Program-made: the position numbers and the translations under genes | In this document: one piece after another, positions 17,534 to 26,587 of the stretch | Layout: each line of letters starts with the position of its first letter | Position numbering within the stretch: the first letter of the stretch is position 1 | NCBI RefSeq assembly: GCF_005405265.1 | Contig: NZ_BJDS01000019.1 | Location: 1-63,010 of the forward strand | Reading direction: 5' to 3' | From: Enterococcus songbeiensis | Lineage (GTDB): Bacteria > Bacillota > Bacilli > Lactobacillales > Enterococcaceae | DNA: 63,010 bases | The notes under the pieces: model-generated | What the model was told of the DNA's origin: nothing | The model's input: only the letters and a program-made list of their open reading frames with translations | Databases searched by the model: none

Positions 17534-17576
17534 AAGCCACTAAAGCTAGATTTTTCACTCTAGCTATTAGTGGCTT
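17534..17576. terminator. Bidirectional hairpin between acetyltransferase and xylB
   Basis: The stem AAGCCACTAA-AGCTAGA pairs with TCTAGCT-TTAGTGGCTT, with a single bulged A. The loop starts TTTTTCAC; the sequence TAGATTTTT is shared with two other hairpins in the window. It lies between convergent genes. Confidence 0.75.
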
Positions 17577-17614
17577 GGTTTCATTCTTTTTGCTTTTATC
17601 TGTGATTCCTTAAC

Positions 17615-19105
17615 TTATCGTTGCAATTCATGGCAGATTTTTTTAGTTGCCGGATAAATTTCACGATAAATTTCATACAGGTCTTTGTAGCGTGCTACAT
17701 TTTCTGCAATTGGTTGAACAGCCGGCTGATAGCCAATAAACTGCTTGCCGCAATCGGAAAGAGAGTCATACCAACCAAGACCCACAGCAGCCAACATCGC
17801 CGCTCCAAGTCCTGGTCCTTGTTCGGCAGTTAGGCACAGAATTTCCGCATTAAAGATGTCTGCTTGCATTTGTAACCAGTCAGGATTTTTAGCACCTCCA
17901 CCAACTGAAACGATTCTCTTAAAGGACTTACCGGCAACTTCTTCCATAAGAACTTGAGAATCCTTTAAAGAAAAAGTAATTCCTTCCAATACTGCTCGGG
18001 CAAAATGGTTCAATGTGTGATTTGTGTCTATTCCGATAAAACTTCCTCGAATTTTACCATCCACATGAGGCGTCCGTTCCCCTACGATATACGGAGTGAA
18101 TAGTAATCCTTCCGCACCGGGAGCTATTTCCTGAAGACCGGCTAATAATTCATCAAAAGATTGCTCGGGGGCAAAGGTTTCTTTGAACCAAGTCAAACTA
18201 TGACCGGCTGCCAATGTTACGCCCATTGAATAAAGCTGATCTTTTAACGCATGATTGAATAAATGAAGCTTTCCCTGATAATTTGGTTGCGCAGATTCTT
18301 CCAAAGAAAGAAAAACTCCTGAAGTCCCAATACTTGCCATAGCAGTTTTCGCATCAAAAATGCCCGCTCCTAACGCACCGCAGGCATTGTCAGCACCACC
18401 GGCAAACACTTGAACTTCCTGAGAAAACCCAAATTTTTCTTTTATCTCTTGGCGAAGGATACCTGTCTTGCCGGTTGACTCGATCAATTCCGGCAAATAA
18501 TTATCAGGAATAGCAAACTTTTCTAATATCGGTGTCGCCCACGTTTTTTTTGCCTCATCCAGCAATAACGTGCCCGCTGCATCAGAGTAATCCATATGTT
18601 TGGTACCTGTCAGATAAAAACCTAAATAATCTTTAGGTAACAGAATGTGACGTACTTGCTGCCAAACTTCCGGCTCATTTTGCTGCAGCCACAAAATTTT
18701 CGGCAGTGTAAAACCTTCTAAGGCGATATTTTTCGTGAGTGCCAACATTTCCTCCCCAAAAGAAGCCATGATTTCTTGACACTGTTTCGTTGTTCGCACA
18801 TCATTCCACAAAATCGCTGGACGCAGCACTTCATCTTGTTCATCCAAAACTACCAAGCTGTGCATCTGTCCCGAAAAACTAATCCCCGCCAATTCTTCAG
18901 TAAAATCGACGACCGTTTCTTTCAACTCGAATAAAACTTTTTCACAGGCTTCGATCCATTCTTGCGGGTTTTGTTCGCTATACCCGGCCTTAGGGTGTAA
19001 TAAAGGGTAATCCCCCACTGCAGAAGCAATGACTTCTCCTTTTTCGTTGACCACCAATCCCTTCAACGAGCTCGTGCCCAAATCGATTCCAACTACGTAA
19101 GACAT
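17615..19105 (-). CDS. xylB: Xylulokinase
   Basis: FGGY-family kinase that phosphorylates D-xylulose to xylulose 5-phosphate, the entry to the pentose phosphate or phosphoketolase route. The 496-residue product starts with the phosphate-1 motif VVGIDLGTSSLKG. It contains GQMHSLVVLD and the adenosine-binding VGGGAKNPDWLQMQAD segment, and its length is normal. The start ATG is preceded by AAAGGAGGTGG. It is the last gene of the xylose cluster, 12 bp behind the permease genes. Confidence 0.95.
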   Translation of the reverse strand: MSYVVGIDLGTSSLKGLVVNEKGEVIASAVGDYPLLHPKAGYSEQNPQEWIEACEKVLFELKETVVDFTEELAGISFSGQMHSLVVLDEQDEVLRPAILWNDVRTTKQCQEIMASFGEEMLALTKNIALEGFTLPKILWLQQNEPEVWQQVRHILLPKDYLGFYLTGTKHMDYSDAAGTLLLDEAKKTWATPILEKFAIPDNYLPELIESTGKTGILRQEIKEKFGFSQEVQVFAGGADNACGALGAGIFDAKTAMASIGTSGVFLSLEESAQPNYQGKLHLFNHALKDQLYSMGVTLAAGHSLTWFKETFAPEQSFDELLAGLQEIAPGAEGLLFTPYIVGERTPHVDGKIRGSFIGIDTNHTLNHFARAVLEGITFSLKDSQVLMEEVAGKSFKRIVSVGGGAKNPDWLQMQADIFNAEILCLTAEQGPGLGAAMLAAVGLGWYDSLSDCGKQFIGYQPAVQPIAENVARYKDLYEIYREIYPATKKICHELQR

Positions 19106-19117
19106 GCTCCACCTCCT

Positions 19118-19951
19118 TTATTCTTTAATTCCACCAGCAGTTACTCCACCTACAATATATTTAGACAAAAATAGATAAATCAATAGGAGCGGGATAATAC
19201 TTAGTGAAATTCCTAAATACATACTACCAAATTCAGTTCGATAGACATCCGTTTTCAACAATTGAATCAACATTGGTAAGGTATATTTTTTTGCATCATT
19301 AATTAGTATCAATGGCATTAAGAAGTTATTCCAAGATGTGACAAATGAGAAGATAGCCATTGTTGCTAGGCCCGGTTTCATCAAAGGTAAGATAATATTA
19401 TGAAATATCTTTATTTCTCCTGCACCATCTAAGCGTGCCGAATCAGCCAAATCCGGATGATAAATTGTTTCTAAGTATTGTTTCAAAAAGAATACTGATG
19501 TTGGTGCAGCGATAGATGGTAAAATTAGAGGAATAAAACTATTCAATAATCCTAATTTACTCATAAATTGATAAAAACCAATCATACTGATTTGTTGCGG
19601 AATCATCAGCAATCCCAGAATAATTGCAAATGCCGCTCTACGTCCTTTAAAATTATAAGCAATTACACCATAAGCTGCTAAAGCAGAAAAATAAACATTA
19701 AGTACAGTCGAACCAGCTGAGATGAAAAAACTATTTCTAAATCCTCCAAAAACATCAAATCCCTTATTCATCAGCACTTCCCAGTTGTATCTTAGATTAC
19801 CACTTGGAATAAGAGAAAGTCCCTGTTGAATTTGCTCCGCTGATCGTGTTGAATTGACTAGGACCACCCAAAAAGGGAGAATACTCAACAAAGTAAGTAA
19901 AATAAGAAAAACGTATATCAAGATTCGTTTCATTTTATAAGCGTTACTCAT
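19118..19951 (-). CDS. Sugar ABC transporter permease (MalG type)
   Basis: Membrane subunit of a carbohydrate importer, 277 residues with six hydrophobic segments. The EAA loop that contacts the ATPase is recognisable (ADSARLDGAGEIKIFHNIILP). It pairs with the permease encoded upstream, overlapping it by one base (TAATG). No ATP-binding subunit is encoded in this locus, so a shared MsmK-type ATPase encoded elsewhere is probably used, as in many Gram-positive sugar importers. The likely substrate is xylose oligomers, from the neighbours. Confidence 0.92.
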   Translation of the reverse strand: MSNAYKMKRILIYVFLILLTLLSILPFWVVLVNSTRSAEQIQQGLSLIPSGNLRYNWEVLMNKGFDVFGGFRNSFFISAGSTVLNVYFSALAAYGVIAYNFKGRRAAFAIILGLLMIPQQISMIGFYQFMSKLGLLNSFIPLILPSIAAPTSVFFLKQYLETIYHPDLADSARLDGAGEIKIFHNIILPLMKPGLATMAIFSFVTSWNNFLMPLILINDAKKYTLPMLIQLLKTDVYRTEFGSMYLGISLSIIPLLLIYLFLSKYIVGGVTAGGIKE

Positions 19952-20865
19952 TATTTACCCCTCACTTTGCTGTTTTCCTTGAAGAAACGGAATAGTAATG
20001 TACTTAAGACGATAGATAGTACTAATAAAATTACTGAAGCTGTGGCAGCTACATTAAAGTTTCTACTACCAGTGAAAGCCTGTTTGTAAATAAACATGGT
20101 AATCGTTGTTACGCTATTACCTGGATTACCATTTGTTAATAAAAATGGTATATCAAACATTTGCAAACCACCAATTAAAGATGTTACCAATGTATAAAGA
20201 AGAATTGGCTTCAATAATGGTAAAGTTATTTGACGAAATATTTGATTGTCATTGGCTCCATCAACCATTGCTGACTCAAAAAGTGAATTATCAATGCTTA
20301 GGATTCCTGAAACCAAAACAATTGTAGTCTGTCCATACCACATCCAAAACTGAATGAACGAAACAATTAGCCGAGTTCCCATAACACTTCGGAAAAAGTC
20401 AAATGGTTCCTCAAGGACACCTAAATTTGTTAATACTAAGTTCATTGGTCCCATCGGATAGCTAAACAGTGCATAAAACAGAACTGCTACAGAGGCTGCA
20501 GTAATAATATTTGGTAAATAAAAAACTACTTTGAAAAAGCTAGTATTTTTAAGTCTCAATTTAATATTGGTAAACCATGCTGCCAATAGTAATGCCAACC
20601 CAATTTGAGGAATAAAGTTGACTCCCCATAAGATGAAGGTATTTTTAATAGATTTGATAAACATAGCATTTCCAAAAATATTCGTATAGTTTTCTACACC
20701 GATAAAATTTGCAACTGGATTCCATCCTTTTAAGTCCGTGAAGCTTAAAAAAATTGTATAGATAATTGGATAAAGTTGAAAAACTAGAAACGCGATAAAA
20801 AAAGGCGCTAAAAACAAATAACCGTATCGATTATATCTTTCAAATTTCCCTTTAGTTTTTTTCAC
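19951..20865 (-). CDS. Sugar ABC transporter permease (MalF type)
   Basis: A 304-residue membrane subunit of the same importer, with about six hydrophobic helices. The EAA loop ESAMVDGANDNQIFRQITLP is followed by LLKP. It starts at GTG 20863-20865 with GGGAGGG upstream. A hairpin separates it from the gene for the binding protein, which probably lowers permease expression relative to binding protein. Confidence 0.92.
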   Translation of the reverse strand: MKKTKGKFERYNRYGYLFLAPFFIAFLVFQLYPIIYTIFLSFTDLKGWNPVANFIGVENYTNIFGNAMFIKSIKNTFILWGVNFIPQIGLALLLAAWFTNIKLRLKNTSFFKVVFYLPNIITAASVAVLFYALFSYPMGPMNLVLTNLGVLEEPFDFFRSVMGTRLIVSFIQFWMWYGQTTIVLVSGILSIDNSLFESAMVDGANDNQIFRQITLPLLKPILLYTLVTSLIGGLQMFDIPFLLTNGNPGNSVTTITMFIYKQAFTGSRNFNVAATASVILLVLSIVLSTLLFRFFKENSKVRGK

Positions 20866-20887
20866 ATCTGACCCTCCCTTTTAAAAG

Positions 20888-20915
20888 AAAAGGGTTGACC
20901 GATGCCAACCCTTTT
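20888..20915 (-). terminator. Intercistronic hairpin in the xylose operon
   Basis: AAAAGGGTTG / CAACCCTTTT with an 8-base loop lies between the binding-protein and permease genes. In ABC operons such hairpins act as partial terminators or mRNA stabilisers that raise binding-protein levels. Confidence 0.7.
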
Positions 20916-20924
20916 TTCATTTTG

Positions 20925-22244
20925 TTAGTCAACTTGAACATCAGGATATGCATTTTGAACAGAATCTTTAAAGCTTTGAATTGCTTCTTTTTGATCCATT
21001 TCTCCCTTAGAGAATGGTGTTAAGCAATTGTCAATGAAAAGACGTTCAATTGTTTGATCATATTCTGTTAGAATCTTTGCATTAATATCTTTTACCATTG
21101 AAGAAAATTCATTATAGTGATTTTGTCCGCCTAAAAATTCCTCACTATAATTTCCTTTTATTTCTTCCACAACTTTTTCATTTGAAACAAAGTCACCTGT
21201 ATCTTCTGCCCATTTTTTTAAGAACTCTGAATCCGTTGTGATATAACCAATCAAATCTGCAGCTTCTTCCTTCATTGTTGAAGTTTCTGTTGCACCAACC
21301 CAAGTACCTCCCCAGAACCATGAAGAAGGGCCTTGGATCATTCGCCAGTCACCTTCTGTCGTCTTAGACTTATCTGCTGAAGTTGCGTTAGGTTTCAACC
21401 AATAGTGAAGCCCCCATGTTGGCAAACTGTAACCAAATGTAGCATCTCCATTCATTCCAGCAAACCAAGCTTCAGATTGTCCTTCTGTATCTTGAGTTAA
21501 TTTTTCACTTACGAATTTTTTAGAAATATCTAATAATTCATATAGCTTATCGTCAATCACAAGTTTTTCATCTTCAACCCAACCGTGTTCACGTTGACCG
21601 AAGAAGGGTTTAGCCAGATCTTGAACACTAGATATCATATAAACTTCACCGTTACTTTTTTCTTTGATCTGCTTTGCAACATCATAGAATTTGTCATAAT
21701 CAGACATTGCCTCTTGTGCCGCAGCTACATCCTGAATATCTAATAAACTTTTAGCTAACGAATCACGATAATAAAATCCTCCAGGCGCTGCTTGCCACGC
21801 TAATGCATGCAGAACTCCATCTTTATCGGTTCCTACATCCTTAACAAACTGGTAAGTGTCTTTCGCTGCCTCATCTAATCCGAGTTCGCCAATGTCTGCC
21901 ATTAAACCAGATTCAACATATTTTTTAACGAATGCAGATTCAAGTGCAATCACATCAGGTGCATCTTTTGTTCCTAACACAGGATCTAATTTTGTTTCAA
22001 ATTGATCAGATGGTATTTCAACTACCTTCACTTCATATCCCAAATCCTTATGGGCTGGTTTATAATAATCATTAATCATTTTGGATAATTCATCAGTAAA
22101 TGTCCAAACAACTAATTCTTTTTTTCCACCACTATCACTTTCATCTGCTGCACTATTTTTCCCACTTGAACCACATCCCGACAGTAACAACATACTTGCT
22201 GCAATAACTCCAAAGCCAACGCCCATTCTTTTCCAGCTTTTCAT
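20925..22244 (-). CDS. Sugar ABC transporter substrate-binding lipoprotein
   Basis: Extracellular solute-binding protein of family 1, 439 residues, anchored by lipid. The signal peptide ends in the lipobox LLLSGC, after a hydrophobic stretch of about 13 residues, and a Ser/Gly-rich linker follows. The mature part is the typical two-lobed MalE-like fold (GGTWVGATETSTMKEEA region). It is likely to bind xylo-oligosaccharides, inferred from its place between the xylosidase and permease genes. ATG has AAAGGGGG upstream. Confidence 0.93.
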   Translation of the reverse strand: MKSWKRMGVGFGVIAASMLLLSGCGSSGKNSAADESDSGGKKELVVWTFTDELSKMINDYYKPAHKDLGYEVKVVEIPSDQFETKLDPVLGTKDAPDVIALESAFVKKYVESGLMADIGELGLDEAAKDTYQFVKDVGTDKDGVLHALAWQAAPGGFYYRDSLAKSLLDIQDVAAAQEAMSDYDKFYDVAKQIKEKSNGEVYMISSVQDLAKPFFGQREHGWVEDEKLVIDDKLYELLDISKKFVSEKLTQDTEGQSEAWFAGMNGDATFGYSLPTWGLHYWLKPNATSADKSKTTEGDWRMIQGPSSWFWGGTWVGATETSTMKEEAADLIGYITTDSEFLKKWAEDTGDFVSNEKVVEEIKGNYSEEFLGGQNHYNEFSSMVKDINAKILTEYDQTIERLFIDNCLTPFSKGEMDQKEAIQSFKDSVQNAYPDVQVD

Positions 22245-22259
22245 GAAAAAATCCCCCTT

Positions 22260-23867
22260 TTATTTTTCTTTATATTCAAAGAAATCAAAATCAGCAACTG
22301 CCCTAAATCCGGATGTATCGATTGCGAACATTCCAATGAAAGCTCCTGTAAAGAAACCTTCTTGTGTTTCTACTACATAATCATCGGATAATTTGAGACT
22401 ATCAAATAGATAATCAATCACTACCCATTCCTTTTCATCAAATGAGTATGCATATTGATAGGTGTTGAAATTCACGATAGTTTTAAAAAAGACAGCGTTA
22501 ACATTTTCGGGAATCACAATTTCCTTCTTATAAAGAGGCATCGTAATTCGTCCGTTATCACTATCCATAATGTCAATAATTCTTCCGTATTCTTCGTGAT
22601 GGGTAATATGGATAGATGACCAATTTTTAGTATTATAATAATTAGTCATTCCAGCAAGTTGCAAAAAAGATGTCGGAGAAAACTCAACTTTTGTAACGGC
22701 TTCAAAAGAAAAATGTTGCCACCGTCGCGCCACCAATGACTTATAAAATAGGGAATTAAACGATTCTCTACCATATAATCGTAAAAATCCGCTTCTTTCT
22801 GTCAAACTACCTATTTCTTCACTAAAAGGTATCCGTAATGTTTGAAAATCTAACGGTAATTTTTCCTCATTAAAATCTATCCTACTTGCTTCTTCAGGCC
22901 ACTTCACCTCCGAAATGTTTGGTGACTCAACTTCGTCTTGCGGAAAATTCCCTCCTACAATATAAGGCCACTCATCTTTCCAGAACATTTTTTGAATTGC
23001 AGTTTCACGACCCAGTGGGCAATATCCTCTGTTTTCAAGAAGAGGAGTTTCCGGGCGTTTCAAAGGTCGCCCTGTTAAATGAACAAAATACCATTCATCT
23101 GTATGGGTATGAACAATTGATCCATGACCAGCTTTCTGCAAATTAAGATGTGGATATCCCCAAGAAGAAATCAGTGGATTTTCTGGATGAACTTCAAACG
23201 GACCAACAATAGATTTAGATCGAGCAATTGTTGAAGCATGTTCGTATTTCGTTCCTCCTTCCGCAGTTAAAAGATAATAATAGTTATCAATCTTATAGAG
23301 GTGCGGAGCCTCTGTTAATTTACGGTCGGTTCCTTTAAAAATAACCTTCGCTTCACCAACCAGTTTCTTTTGCTCATGATCATATTCCTGTAATACGATT
23401 CCATAAAAACTATGATGGTATACTCGGTAATCCCAAACCATATTAACAAAATACTTTTTACCATCTTCATCATGGAACAATGATGGATCAAACCCAGAAC
23501 CATTCATATAGATTGGTTCTGACCAGTCCCCATCGATTGTTTCACAAGTAATCAAATAGTTAGAAACATCTTTCCAATTATTTCCTTGGACTTCTTTAAC
23601 ATCTGAATAAATTAGCCAGAATTTTCCATCATGATAACTTAAATCTGGCGCCCAGACTCCTCCAGAATCAGGGTTACCAAGCATATTTAACTGGCTTACT
23701 CGATTAACTGGAGTACTTACTAGCTTCCAATTTTTTAAATCCTTTGAGTGATAAATCATTACACCAGGAAACCACTCAAAGGTTGAAGTTGCAATATAAT
23801 AATCCTCCTCTACTCTGCAGATACTTGGGTCTGGATTGAAGCCAGTTAATATTGGATTTGTAATCAT
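22260..23867 (-). CDS. xynB: GH43 beta-xylosidase
   Basis: Glycoside hydrolase family 43, 535 residues, which releases xylose from xylo-oligosaccharides. No signal peptide is present, so it acts in the cytoplasm on imported oligomers. The N-terminal beta-propeller shows the three expected acidic residues: the base Asp in GFNPDPSICR, the pKa modulator Asp in VWAPDLSYHDGKFWL, and the acid Glu in LTEAPHLYK. The C-terminal 200 residues form the beta-sandwich typical of GH43 xylosidases. It follows xylA by 12 bp. Confidence 0.94.
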   Translation of the reverse strand: MITNPILTGFNPDPSICRVEEDYYIATSTFEWFPGVMIYHSKDLKNWKLVSTPVNRVSQLNMLGNPDSGGVWAPDLSYHDGKFWLIYSDVKEVQGNNWKDVSNYLITCETIDGDWSEPIYMNGSGFDPSLFHDEDGKKYFVNMVWDYRVYHHSFYGIVLQEYDHEQKKLVGEAKVIFKGTDRKLTEAPHLYKIDNYYYLLTAEGGTKYEHASTIARSKSIVGPFEVHPENPLISSWGYPHLNLQKAGHGSIVHTHTDEWYFVHLTGRPLKRPETPLLENRGYCPLGRETAIQKMFWKDEWPYIVGGNFPQDEVESPNISEVKWPEEASRIDFNEEKLPLDFQTLRIPFSEEIGSLTERSGFLRLYGRESFNSLFYKSLVARRWQHFSFEAVTKVEFSPTSFLQLAGMTNYYNTKNWSSIHITHHEEYGRIIDIMDSDNGRITMPLYKKEIVIPENVNAVFFKTIVNFNTYQYAYSFDEKEWVVIDYLFDSLKLSDDYVVETQEGFFTGAFIGMFAIDTSGFRAVADFDFFEYKEK

Positions 23868-23879
23868 TTACAACTCCTC

Positions 23880-25187
23880 CTATACCAAATAATCATTCAA
23901 CCGTGATTTCACATATTCTAAATGGTTGGATTCATTCATGATATCATCATGTTCCAGTGCATATTCTGTCAAAGATTCCAAGTTTTCTTCATTAGCGACG
24001 ATTTTGGCGCCGATGCCTTCTTGGTAGCTAGCATAGCGTTTTCCCTTGATTTCATCGAAGAATCGTTCTTCTTTCAGAGCTGCTGCTGCTTTTAGTCCAC
24101 GAGCAAAAGTATCCATACCTGCGATATGTGCTAAAAACAAATCATCCATTTCAAATGACGTACGGCGAACTTTTGAATCGAAATTGATCCCGCCAGGTGC
24201 GATGCCACCATTTTCTAAAATTTCATACATAGCCAAAGTGGTGTCGTAAATATTTGTTGGAAATTCATCAGTATCCCATCCTAATAGCACGTCTCCTTGG
24301 TTAGCATCGATAGAACCTAACGCATCATAACAGCGGGCTACATTCAACTCATGTTCAAAAGTATGACCTGCTAAGGTTGCATGATTGGCTTCGAGATTTA
24401 ATTTGAAATCATTTTCCAAGCCGTATTTTTGAATGAATGCCATCGTTGTCGCAGCATCAAAATCGTATTGGTGTTTGCTTGGTTCCATTGGTTTTGGTTC
24501 TAGTAAAAATTGAGGTTTATGACCGATTTTTTCACCATAAGCAATCGCCATTTTGAATAGACGTGCAATGTTGTCTTGTTCAAATTTCATATCGGTATTT
24601 AATAAAGATTCATATCCTTCACGGCCGCCCCAGAAAACATAATTTTGTCCGCCAAGTTTTTTACTGATGTCCAAGCCTTTTTTGACTTGTGCTGCTGCAT
24701 AGGCAAAAACTTCTGCGTTGTTTGAAGACGCTGCCCCATTGACAAAACGTGGATGAGAAAACATATTTGCTGTATTCCAAAGCAATTTCGTTCCGGTTTG
24801 TTCCATTTTTTCTTTGATTAAATCGGTAATTTCATCAATATTTTGGAAAAATTCTTCCAAAGAATCTCCTTCTGGTGCAATATCAATATCATGGAAACAG
24901 AAATATTCCACATTTAATTTTGTCAAAATTTCAAAGAAAGCTTCTACCCGATTTTTTGCTGTTTCCATCGGTGTTTCACCAAACCATGTCCGTTGATTGA
25001 CTGGACTGCCGAATGGATCAGAACCATCTTGGGTCATGGTATGCCAATAAGCCACCGCAAAACGCAGTTGTTCTTTCATGGTTTTCCCCATCACGATTTC
25101 GTCAGGATTGTAATGTCGGAAGGCGAATGGATTTTTGGTTTTAACACCCTCATATTGGATTTTTTCTACATTTGGAAAATAACTCAT
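23880..25187 (-). CDS. xylA: Xylose isomerase
   Basis: Converts D-xylose to D-xylulose using two divalent metals. The 435-residue product is a class II enzyme by length and N-terminus. Visible motifs are [13 protein letters not shown] with the catalytic His, [15 protein letters not shown] with a metal Glu, [12 protein letters not shown], and the DTDEFPT metal site. It is the first gene of the operon xylA-xynB-binding protein-permeases-xylB, with GAGGAAA before the ATG. Confidence 0.97.
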   Translation of the reverse strand: MSYFPNVEKIQYEGVKTKNPFAFRHYNPDEIVMGKTMKEQLRFAVAYWHTMTQDGSDPFGSPVNQRTWFGETPMETAKNRVEAFFEILTKLNVEYFCFHDIDIAPEGDSLEEFFQNIDEITDLIKEKMEQTGTKLLWNTANMFSHPRFVNGAASSNNAEVFAYAAAQVKKGLDISKKLGGQNYVFWGGREGYESLLNTDMKFEQDNIARLFKMAIAYGEKIGHKPQFLLEPKPMEPSKHQYDFDAATTMAFIQKYGLENDFKLNLEANHATLAGHTFEHELNVARCYDALGSIDANQGDVLLGWDTDEFPTNIYDTTLAMYEILENGGIAPGGINFDSKVRRTSFEMDDLFLAHIAGMDTFARGLKAAAALKEERFFDEIKGKRYASYQEGIGAKIVANEENLESLTEYALEHDDIMNESNHLEYVKSRLNDYLV

Positions 25188-25217
25188 GTCTGTTTCCTCC
25201 TTAAATTTTTCTTGCCT

Positions 25218-25242
25218 TTAGTTTGTTAGTACGATAAACTAA
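25218..25242 (-). promoter_or_regulatory. Putative xyl operator
   Basis: A perfect 7-bp inverted repeat TTAGTTT...AAACTAA separated by 11 bases lies just downstream of the predicted xylA start point. It resembles XylR operators in Bacillus and lactobacilli and would block transcription when the divergently encoded XylR is bound. Confidence 0.7.
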
Positions 25243-25254
25243 CTTACAAGAAGA

Positions 25255-25294
25255 ATATTAAACGAAACAAAAATGTTTGTCAAGCGCTTTCAAA
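25255..25294 (-). promoter_or_regulatory. xylA promoter with cre-like site
   Basis: On the minus strand TTGACA (25278-25283) and TAATAT (25255-25260) have a 17-base spacer. The -35 box is overlapped by a palindrome centred on AAGCGCTT (about 25279-25294); its left half TGAAAGCG matches the catabolite-responsive element, and its right half is poor. CcpA bound there would repress by occlusion. Confidence 0.75.
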
Positions 25295-25369
25295 AAAATA
25301 TTTTGATAAACTATACATAATTAGGCAATCATTTTTTTTTACGATGTCCTTTACTATTGGAGGGTTATT

Positions 25370-26521
25370 ATGATTTCAACAAAATACACCATTCGTGAGC
25401 ACAATGAAGCGAATATTCTCAATACCATCATTAGGAAAAAAGAAATTTCTCGAGCAGAAGTCGCCCAACAAACCGGTTTGAACAAAGCCTCGGTTTCTGC
25501 TATCACCAAAAAATTATTAGACGATCAATTAATTTTCGAAACACGGGTGGGTGATGCCTCAAATGTAGGTGGTCGGAAACCCATCATGCTGACTTTTAAT
25601 CGAAAATCTTCCTTGGTCATCGCCTTTGACCTTGGCTATAATTACATTGAAGGAATGTTGGCGTTTATTGACGGCACGGTTGTCGATACCATTTCTAAAC
25701 GCCGGATAACAGTTACAGCGGCAACGATTTTTAATGAAATGAAGCAGATCATTGATCATTTTATCGAGATTCAGCCCCCTACTCCCCATGGAATCGTCGG
25801 TCTGACTGCGGCTATTCATGGATTGGTGAAGCAAGAAAAAATTATTTTTACACCCTACTATGATTTGGATCAAAGTACGTTTATCGAAGAGCTGCAAAAA
25901 AACTATGACTTCCCTATTTTTATTCAAAATGAAGCAAATTTGGCAGCATTGGGAGAATACACTTTTACCTCTCAATACCAAAATCTAGTGAGTATCAGTG
26001 TCCATAGCGGGATTGGTGCGGGAATCGTCACCAGCGGGAAATTGCAGCAAGGAAAACACGGACAAGCCGGTGAAATTGGTCATTCCATTCTTTATCCTAA
26101 CGGGCGGGAATGTCCTTGTGGCAATCACGGTTGTTTGGAACAGTATGCTTCCAACAAAGTTACCTACGATCAATTTGGCAAACTGAAAAATCTGGATTAC
26201 GTGAATTCAGAAATTCTATTACGTTATGTAGAAAAACAAGATGCCGAGGCATTGGCGGCAATCCAGCAAAATGCCGCCCTTTTGAGTGTCGGTATTAATA
26301 ATATTATCATGATGTACGACCCCGAAATCGTTGTAATCAACAGCTCTCTTTATCGGCGAATTCCTCAAATGGTAAATTTAGTTACCGAAGAATTAAAAAG
26401 CCGTTTTTCAGAATCTGTGATTATTCGAAATACCTTGTTGGAAGACAAAGCGACTCTATATGGTGCCTTTGCTGTCTCGGCCCAAAATTTTTTAAATATC
26501 CAGAAACTGAAGTTGATTTAA
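25370..26521 (+). CDS. xylR: Xylose repressor XylR (ROK family)
   Basis: A 383-residue repressor. The N-terminal winged HTH (KKEISRAEVAQQTGLNKASVSAIT) precedes a ROK sugar-kinase-like domain. The ROK zinc site is present (GREPCGNHGCLEQYAS region: ECPCGNHGC), as are the GHSILYPNG and GIGAGIVTSG signatures. Xylose binding would release it from the operator. ATG 25370 follows GGAGGG. It is divergent from xylA, the classic Bacillus-like layout. Confidence 0.93.
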   Translation: MISTKYTIREHNEANILNTIIRKKEISRAEVAQQTGLNKASVSAITKKLLDDQLIFETRVGDASNVGGRKPIMLTFNRKSSLVIAFDLGYNYIEGMLAFIDGTVVDTISKRRITVTAATIFNEMKQIIDHFIEIQPPTPHGIVGLTAAIHGLVKQEKIIFTPYYDLDQSTFIEELQKNYDFPIFIQNEANLAALGEYTFTSQYQNLVSISVHSGIGAGIVTSGKLQQGKHGQAGEIGHSILYPNGRECPCGNHGCLEQYASNKVTYDQFGKLKNLDYVNSEILLRYVEKQDAEALAAIQQNAALLSVGINNIIMMYDPEIVVINSSLYRRIPQMVNLVTEELKSRFSESVIIRNTLLEDKATLYGAFAVSAQNFLNIQKLKLI

Positions 26522-26525
26522 CCTA

Positions 26526-26574
26526 AAACAACCTCCAATTGTTAGATTTTTGACCAAACAATTGGAGGTTGTTT
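26526..26574. terminator. Bidirectional terminator after xylR
   Basis: An 18-bp perfect stem with left arm AAACAACCTCCAATTGTT and a loop starting AGATTTTTGA, followed by TTTTTTT-rich sequence. It lies between the convergent xylR and M20 peptidase genes. Confidence 0.85.
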
Positions 26575-26587
26575 CATTTTTTTATAG

